10,357 bases of DNA, from the NCBI GenBank assembly GCA_020431945.1, contig JAGQHH010000330.1:1-10357 (forward strand), read 5' to 3'. Under the pieces are notes generated by a model. It worked only from the letters and a program-made list of their open reading frames with translations. It was not told where the DNA came from and did no database searches. Of the stretch, positions 6,178 to 10,357 are shown one piece after another. The translations under genes and the position numbers were made by a program. The DNA is from Cyanobacteria bacterium HKST-UBA02. GTDB lineage: Bacteria; Cyanobacteriota; Vampirovibrionia; Obscuribacterales; Obscuribacteraceae. Every line of letters starts with the position of its first letter. The first letter of the stretch is position 1.

Positions 6178-6954
6178 ATGAAAAGCAACCTCACCAGCTC
6201 GAATAAAACAAGCCTGAAAACGGCAGTTGGCCTCGCGCTGGCTCTGGGGCTCGCAAGCTCTTCCTTTTATATGGAAGCGAGCGCCCAGGGACTGGATGCC
6301 AAAGCTGGACTTCTCGGCGAGACCGTCGGACTGAGCCCGGACCAGGACACGCTCCTGCCACCTGTAGTGGTGCCTTTCGATCACAACCAAGCCCGCAAGC
6401 TTTATGCTCCTGAGGCAAGCTCGAAAGTCATCAGCGCAGAAGTAGAAGATGATGTCGCCCCGGCGCTGGCTCCCAACCAGGAGCATATGAATATGAGCCC
6501 GGCAAGCGGAGTTCAATCCGCTCGCGATCTCCGTCAGAGCGCTATCAACTCGCTCATGACCGGAGGCAATCTCGCCTCGCTCAACCCTCAGGCTGGTGCC
6601 GACCCCGGTCAGATAGCCCAGAGCTTCAACCCCCTGGTCGATCCCAGTCAGACTGCCCAGCTCACCGGTCAACCGGACTGGCTGGCTCCTCAAGATGCAG
6701 GCGCTGCCATGCAGCATCCCGGCTATATCGGCAATGTCGGCCAGACTCAAACTCTCACCGCCGGCTCCAAAGTTCCGATAGTCAGACGGGATATCCGCAG
6801 AGGCGGTCTGGGTAATGCCATCGCCGGATTCACATCCCTGGGCGCCGGCATGCTCACCGGATCCAACCTTCGCAGGCCTAACAGCCTCATGGGTCTGGGC
6901 ATCATGGGACTGACCTCTACCGGTTTCGGTGTTCGTAACGGATTTCATTTTTAG
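6178..6954 (+). CDS. Exported protein with Gly-rich hydrophobic C-terminus
   Basis: A 258-residue protein of no family I recognise. The ATG at 6178 has only a weak, close AGGA (6172-6175). No other start codon lies between it and the in-frame stop at 6139, and the signal peptide begins right there. Signal: basic n-region, hydrophobic core at 15-31, cut after A-S-A at residue 36, before Gln. No cysteine. The middle (40-200) is Pro/Ala/Gln-rich and acidic around 87-92 (SAEVEDD). The end changes character: RRDIRRGG (203-210), then two Gly-rich apolar stretches, about 211-228 and 236-252, split by SNLRRPN, finishing in GFHF. The two stretches could be a glycine-zipper-like membrane hairpin. The next gene starts 10 bases after the stop, with its ribosome binding site overlapping the stop codon. 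Confidence 0.75.
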   Translation: MKSNLTSSNKTSLKTAVGLALALGLASSSFYMEASAQGLDAKAGLLGETVGLSPDQDTLLPPVVVPFDHNQARKLYAPEASSKVISAEVEDDVAPALAPNQEHMNMSPASGVQSARDLRQSAINSLMTGGNLASLNPQAGADPGQIAQSFNPLVDPSQTAQLTGQPDWLAPQDAGAAMQHPGYIGNVGQTQTLTAGSKVPIVRRDIRRGGLGNAIAGFTSLGAGMLTGSNLRRPNSLMGLGIMGLTSTGFGVRNGFHF

Positions 6955-6956
6955 GA
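6953..6956 (+). promoter_or_regulatory. Ribosome binding site overlapping a stop codon
   Basis: AGGA at 6953-6956 overlaps the TAG (6952-6954) of the upstream gene and lies 8 bases before the ATG at 6965. It selects that ATG over the upstream in-frame ATG at 6929, and suggests that translation of the two exported proteins is coupled. Confidence 0.6.
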
Positions 6957-6964
6957 CAAGAGCC

Positions 6965-7630
6965 ATGAAAGCTAAGTTTTTCACCATCGCAATCATCTCG
7001 ACCGCCGCGGCGGGCGCCACCTTGCTATCGACAGCGGACCCGGCCATGGCTCAGGGAGCTCGCTTCGCCTTCGAGCCTAACGTCTACGGCGCTGAGAAAT
7101 TCAAAAAACGTCATGCTTATGTCGGACCGCAGCACGCTGTCTCCAGAGGCGCCGTGCCCAGCAATATGCTCGGTATCGATCCGACTTTCGTAGCCAAGGC
7201 TCCGCCTCCGGCTCCTGTACCGCAAGTCCGCCCGGTGATGACCGCAGCGACTCCGCGCATTCTGCCCAGTCAGCTTCCCCGCGTGACCGGTCAGTTCCAA
7301 GAATCTTTCGGTAAACCTGCTCAGCCCAAGGCTCTGGTTGCAAACCAGGCGCCAGCCATGAGCGTTCCGAAGCAGCTGTCTGCTCCGCCTGCCCAGCAAG
7401 CAAGCAAGAGCGTCGCAGCAAGACTGGGTCCCAGACCCCATCACAACGCTACTCGTAGCGTCAATGCCAAGCTGGCAAGAAGACCTGCACCTTCTGCCGC
7501 CTCGGCAACACCCAAGATCGCCAGCTATGGAAACAACAAATTCTATTCGCCCGGTGGTCACACACCTGCGTCGACAGGCTCCGGAAGCAGAACCGATGCC
7601 AGTGTCTACGGCAAAGTACTCCATCACTAA
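6965..7630 (+). CDS. Exported basic Pro/Ala-rich protein
   Basis: A 221-residue protein. The signal peptide MKAKFFTIAIISTAAAGATL continues to a cut after A-M-A at residue 29, before Gln; starting further upstream would put a charged, unlikely extension in front of it. No cysteine. The mature protein is strongly basic and rich in Pro, Ala, Ser and Gln, with little predicted order: a Pro run at 79-90 (KAPPPAPVPQVRP region), then two similar basic segments, SVAARLGPRP (149-158) and SVNAKLARRP (165-174), separated by HHNATR. The C-terminus is Gly/Ser-rich with SYGNNKFYSPGG and TDASVYG and ends in His-His. It could bind peptidoglycan, DNA or an acidic partner, but nothing here proves this. It lies 10 bases after the previous gene and 83 bases before the pilin-like gene. 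Confidence 0.75.
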   Translation: MKAKFFTIAIISTAAAGATLLSTADPAMAQGARFAFEPNVYGAEKFKKRHAYVGPQHAVSRGAVPSNMLGIDPTFVAKAPPPAPVPQVRPVMTAATPRILPSQLPRVTGQFQESFGKPAQPKALVANQAPAMSVPKQLSAPPAQQASKSVAARLGPRPHHNATRSVNAKLARRPAPSAASATPKIASYGNNKFYSPGGHTPASTGSGSRTDASVYGKVLHH

Positions 7631-7700
7631 CTACTCGACTCAACTCTCGTAAAACTCTCATGACTACAAAGACCATTAATACAAAGTTCCAATCGAACAT

Positions 7701-7707
7701 AGGAGGT
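7701..7707 (+). promoter_or_regulatory. Strong ribosome binding site that sets the pilin-like start
   Basis: AGGAGGT, six bases ahead of the ATG at 7714. An in-frame ATG at 7660 has no such site and would add 18 polar residues in front of the signal peptide, so 7714 is the likely start. This is among the best ribosome binding sites in the window, as expected for an abundant pilin. Confidence 0.75.
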
Positions 7708-7713
7708 TCACTA

Positions 7714-8148
7714 ATGGCAACGAAGAAACTAACCAAACTTGCGAAGAAGATCACCTCTTCTCACTCGTTTAAGGTTGCCTCGCGCGTGGGTATCCTCCTC
7801 GCTCCGCAACTCGTCCTCATGGCTATTGGTGTTTATGACCAAGCAGCTCATGCCCAGGGCTTGGTCGGCGCGCCGGTAGACCCCCGCTACGGGCAATCCA
7901 ACGAAGTCGGTCAGCTTGCTGATTTCGGCTATGACACCGCTCGCGACATATCCCGTGTCGTGACCGCTCTCTCCACGGTGCCTTCATCCCTCGCCGGTAT
8001 GAAGATCGCCTTCGGTCAGAGAGACGGCGGTGAAGCTGCGATGAACGTGGCTAAGGGTCTCGGTGTAGGATTCGGCGGACCGACCGCGGTCCACCTGATC
8101 GGCACCTTCGCCATCAACAACTACGGCGGTCTCGGCGGCGGTCTCTAA
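7714..8148 (+). CDS. VirB2/TrbC-like type IV secretion pilin candidate
   Basis: A 144-residue protein with VirB2-type architecture. A long basic n-region (KKLTKLAKK, 4-12) and hydrophobic core (25-41) lead to a cut after A-H-A at residue 47, before Gln48. The family's best-known member, Agrobacterium VirB2, also has a 47-residue signal and a mature Gln start. The mature 97 residues hold two apolar helices, about 78-100 and 109-134, split by a short polar loop GQRDGGE (101-107). This resembles the VirB2 layout of two helices around a cytoplasmic loop. The C-terminus NNYGGLGGGL is Gly-rich, as in VirB2. No cysteine. The mature chain is longer than usual (VirB2 about 74), and overall similarity is architectural rather than a clear sequence match, so this is a candidate. 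The VirB6-like neighbour supports it. A strong hairpin follows the gene. Confidence 0.5.
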   Translation: MATKKLTKLAKKITSSHSFKVASRVGILLAPQLVLMAIGVYDQAAHAQGLVGAPVDPRYGQSNEVGQLADFGYDTARDISRVVTALSTVPSSLAGMKIAFGQRDGGEAAMNVAKGLGVGFGGPTAVHLIGTFAINNYGGLGGGL

Positions 8149-8170
8149 ACTCGAGATCAATCGTCCGCGA

Positions 8171-8205
8171 TCGACATAGACAAAGCATCTGAAGATGTCT
8201 GTCGA
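8171..8205 (+). repeat. Interrupted inverted repeat after the pilin-like gene
   Basis: TCGAC and AGAC (8171-8175, 8178-8181) face GTCT and GTCGA (8197-8200, 8201-8205), with a two-base bulge. A small inner CATC/GATG pair lies inside. It stands 22 bases after the pilin-like stop and just before a much stronger hairpin. It may be part of the same transcript-end structure, or a protein-binding dyad. Confidence 0.35.
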
Positions 8206-8211
8206 ACGGCT

Positions 8212-8247
8212 CGTAATGCTCGGTATCGAAAGATACCGGGCATTACG
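8212..8247 (+). terminator. Strong 16-bp hairpin with GAAA loop, probable terminator or attenuator
   Basis: CGTAATGCTCGGTATC (8212-8227) pairs with GATACCGGGCATTACG (8232-8247) over 16 bp with one T·G wobble, around a GAAA tetraloop. The following bases, TTGCTTTCC, are only partly T-rich, so termination may be incomplete. Lying between the pilin-like gene and the VirB6-like gene, it could raise pilin mRNA levels relative to downstream genes, either by partial termination or by protecting the 3' end. Confidence 0.65.
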
Positions 8248-8391
8248 TTGCTTTCCAGGATTTTCAGGCGAAAAGCCCCGAAACAGTACTCTTTCCGTCT
8301 CCCATGGGATTTTCCCCAATGACAGATCCTTGACTGATCCATAGACTCTAAATATTGACACCCGTTTCTACGTCCCTTCTGGTTGAAAGCA

Positions 8392-10357
8392 GTGTACAAG
8401 GCACTTAACGCAATAAGAGTTAGTAGAGCCAAAAGAGCATTCCTGGTGCTTTTCGCCCAGTTCGTGCTGCTGGCTCCTTATTTCATTTCTCTCTCGGCTC
8501 TGGCTCAGACCGAGCCCACCGGTCCCGGACAGGACTACGGCAATCAGGCCGTTCCCCAGGGCGCCGGCGCCGGCACCGACGATACTGCCCAGCAGTATAA
8601 CGAGCCCAGCACCACCCTGGTGCAACAGGACGCCGAGCAGAGCGCCCAGAACGTCACCACCGAAGTGGAAGACCTCCTGGACGGCGACAATGCGGTCACC
8701 TATAACGACGTCTACGAGGGTCTGCACACTTTCTGGGGTTCGGACATCATCACCAACCTCTTCCACAACATCGGTCACCTGATCGGTAAATGGATAACCG
8801 AATTCATCAACGGCTGGGTATCGGATGCAGTTCGTTTCCTGACAGCTCTCCTGCGTGTCTTCGTGCTCAACCCGAACATCGCCGTCAACGGTCTCAACGG
8901 CAATCCGGACGATCATATCTCTCGCTGGATCCGCCAGGGCGCCGACCTGATGTATGCCATCGCCGTCGACCTCCTGCTCCTGCTCTTCATCCTTTGTATA
9001 TGGAAATACTGGGCTGAAGCAGCCTGGCGCGGTGGCGGCAACCTCATGGGTGCTATCGGTCGTCTCATCTTCACTGCCGGTCTGATGCTCGCCTGGCCGA
9101 CTATCTATGCCTTCGAGATCCAGATCACCAATGAGATGATCAAATATATCTTCTTCAATTCATCAGATCAGGTGATGCAGCTCGATGCAGCCATGGCAGC
9201 CGCGGTCAAGGGCGGACTCCTGGCAGTCACCGGTCTCATCGTCAACGCCACAGCCCCGGTAGCCGGTCAGGTCCTGGGCGGTATCCTCGGCGGCGGCGCC
9301 GGTGGTCTGGCTCTGGGCACCATCGCAGGCGGAGTGGCCTGGGCCGGTCTGATCGTCTATATGATCCTCGGCGCCATACTGATCACCCAGCTCGTCTATA
9401 TCCTGGTCCTGAAAGCTATCCAGACAGCGCTTCTCACAGCCCAGTACATGTTCGCTCCAATCTTCCTGGTTTTCTTCGCTACCCCTGATACAGAATCGGT
9501 CACTTCCGGTTTCGTCAGATCCTTTGTCGAAGTCAGCCTCTGGACATTCTTCTGGGTCGGTCTTCTCAAGGTCATGGTGATCGTCATCCTCTCCGACTAC
9601 AACCCCTGGGGCAAACTGGTCCTGGCGGTAGGCGTCCTGCAGCTGATGATCAAAGTCCCCGAATTCATGGCCAAAGCCCAGATCTCCCCGGCTTCCGATT
9701 TCGTCAGAGCCGGATCGATCATCGGCGGACTGGCCGGCGCTGCCAAAGCGGTGGGCTCCACTCTAGCCCAGCGCTCCCAGCAGCTCGCCGGCGTGATCGG
9801 CGGAAACACCACTATCGGTGCCGCCCCCGGTCCCGAGCAATCGAAAGCCGAAAAACTTAAAGGACTTCCCAACGGCGTCTCCAACCAGGACACCCTGGGT
9901 AAATTCAACAGTATCAGCCAGGGCGGCGATCCTAACGATCCCAATAATCCCAATGGACCCAACGGACCGAAAGGACCCAAGGGACCCGAGGGACCAGAAG
10001 TCGACGGCGAAGGCAAGCCGATCAAGCCTAACGACAAGCCTGATACCGATGGTCTTGTTCCTACGGATAGGAAGAAAGAAGAAGACGAGAAGAAAGAAGG
10101 CGACGCCACCGGCGCCGATGCAACCGGCAAGACCGTCAACACCGCCACCGATCCTCTCAGCACCTCTGTAACACCGGGAACTACAACTGGAACCGGCCCT
10201 ACCGGCATCAATACCGGTTCTCCTGCAAGCAAGACCGTCACCGTCGATACCTCGGCGATCAGCAATACCACTTCAGCCATCGTCAAAGGCGCCGGTGAAG
10301 CTACGCAGTCCCTGGACGATTCCAGAGGCAACAAAGGCACCGGTACCGGCACCGAGT
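8392..10357 (+). CDS. VirB6/TrbL-like polytopic type IV secretion protein with collagen-like tail, 3' end missing
   Basis: The frame is open from a stop at 8356 to the window end: 655 residues from GTG at 8392 (a TTG at 8383 is the alternative; neither has a clear ribosome binding site). Order: signal peptide, basic start, core 17-37, cut after A-L-A at 38 before Gln; a Gln/Asp-rich extracytoplasmic region (39-110); amphipathic segment 111-160; transmembrane helices near 187-206, 220-241, 268-287, 298-322, 323-341, 346-363, 380-400 and 407-420. FAPIFLVFFATPDTESV (354-370), followed by SFVEVSLWTFFWVGLLK, resembles the signature region of the TrbL/VirB6 family, inner-membrane channel components of type IV secretion systems. 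After 430 the chain is hydrophilic: NPNGPNGPKGPKGPEGPE (519-536) is collagen-like, KKEEDEKKEGD (561-571) is charged, then it is Thr/Gly/Ser-rich. A signal peptide and so long a tail are unusual. The family assignment is from pattern, without a search. Confidence 0.7.
   Translation, partial: MYKALNAIRVSRAKRAFLVLFAQFVLLAPYFISLSALAQTEPTGPGQDYGNQAVPQGAGAGTDDTAQQYNEPSTTLVQQDAEQSAQNVTTEVEDLLDGDNAVTYNDVYEGLHTFWGSDIITNLFHNIGHLIGKWITEFINGWVSDAVRFLTALLRVFVLNPNIAVNGLNGNPDDHISRWIRQGADLMYAIAVDLLLLLFILCIWKYWAEAAWRGGGNLMGAIGRLIFTAGLMLAWPTIYAFEIQITNEMIKYIFFNSSDQVMQLDAAMAAAVKGGLLAVTGLIVNATAPVAGQVLGGILGGGAGGLALGTIAGGVAWAGLIVYMILGAILITQLVYILVLKAIQTALLTAQYMFAPIFLVFFATPDTESVTSGFVRSFVEVSLWTFFWVGLLKVMVIVILSDYNPWGKLVLAVGVLQLMIKVPEFMAKAQISPASDFVRAGSIIGGLAGAAKAVGSTLAQRSQQLAGVIGGNTTIGAAPGPEQSKAEKLKGLPNGVSNQDTLGKFNSISQGGDPNDPNNPNGPNGPKGPKGPEGPEVDGEGKPIKPNDKPDTDGLVPTDRKKEEDEKKEGDATGADATGKTVNTATDPLSTSVTPGTTTGTGPTGINTGSPASKTVTVDTSAISNTTSAIVKGAGEATQSLDDSRGNKGTGTGTE
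9946..9999 (+). repeat. Collagen-like triplet repeat inside the VirB6-like gene
   Basis: Encodes residues 519-536, six P-x-G-type triplets (NPNGPNGPKGPKGPEGPE), preceded by GGDPNDPNN. At DNA level the block is a run of near-identical codons (gga ccc aac gga ccg aaa and so on), the kind of repeat that can vary in copy number by slippage. Confidence 0.8.

Noticed and set aside
8330..8358. Promoter TTGACT - 17 bp - TATTGA ahead of the VirB6-like gene
   Set aside because: Good -35 but a -10 with only three matches; possible but not supported enough to list.
9597..10352. Long minus-strand open frame opposite the VirB6-like gene
   Set aside because: Its translation is Pro/Leu/Val/Ser low-complexity from antisense of Gly/Asp/Thr-rich codons; the + strand frame has transmembrane helices and family-like motifs.

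Overview
The window is bacterial. Genes are dense, Shine-Dalgarno sites and sigma70-like promoters are recognisable, and several proteins carry Sec/SPase I signal peptides. No marker here fixes the lineage. RarA next to many unfamiliar exported Pro/Gly-rich proteins and an MshEN-like repeat protein would fit an under-sampled Gram-negative lineage such as non-photosynthetic Cyanobacteriota/Melainabacteria (Obscuribacterales). That is a weak inference, not a call. No tRNA, rRNA, CRISPR array or insertion sequence was seen.

Left part (1-2786). The window opens inside rarA (+ strand), a AAA+ ATPase of replication-fork maintenance, which ends at 959. Between rarA and a convergent coiled-coil gene (1159-1794, - strand) lies a 33/34-bp periodic array of four hairpins whose outer arms change in a compensatory way. 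The coiled-coil gene has a good sigma70 promoter. It is divergent from a DUF899 thioredoxin-like protein (2160-2786), and the 365-bp gap between them carries short repeats and clustered GATC palindromes.

Middle (2798-4166). A gene with its own TATAAT box and a leader that could hide the ribosome binding site encodes a 437-residue protein. It is made almost entirely of four repeats of about 95-100 residues that resemble MshEN (GspE/PilB N-terminal) domains.

Right part (4292-10357). Six consecutive + strand genes encode proteins with signal peptides. The first four are Pro-, Gly- or Ala-rich proteins of no family I recognise. The first two of these are diverged tandem paralogues. The fifth (7714-8148) has the architecture of a VirB2/TrbC-type conjugative pilin. 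The sixth (from 8392, running off the window) is a polytopic VirB6/TrbL-like channel protein with an unusual signal peptide, an extracytoplasmic N-terminal domain and a long collagen-like hydrophilic tail. A strong hairpin separates the pilin gene from the VirB6-like gene. I read this as the start of a divergent type IV secretion/conjugation locus that carries a set of lineage-specific exported accessory proteins. All six predicted cleavage sites are A-x-A followed by Gln.
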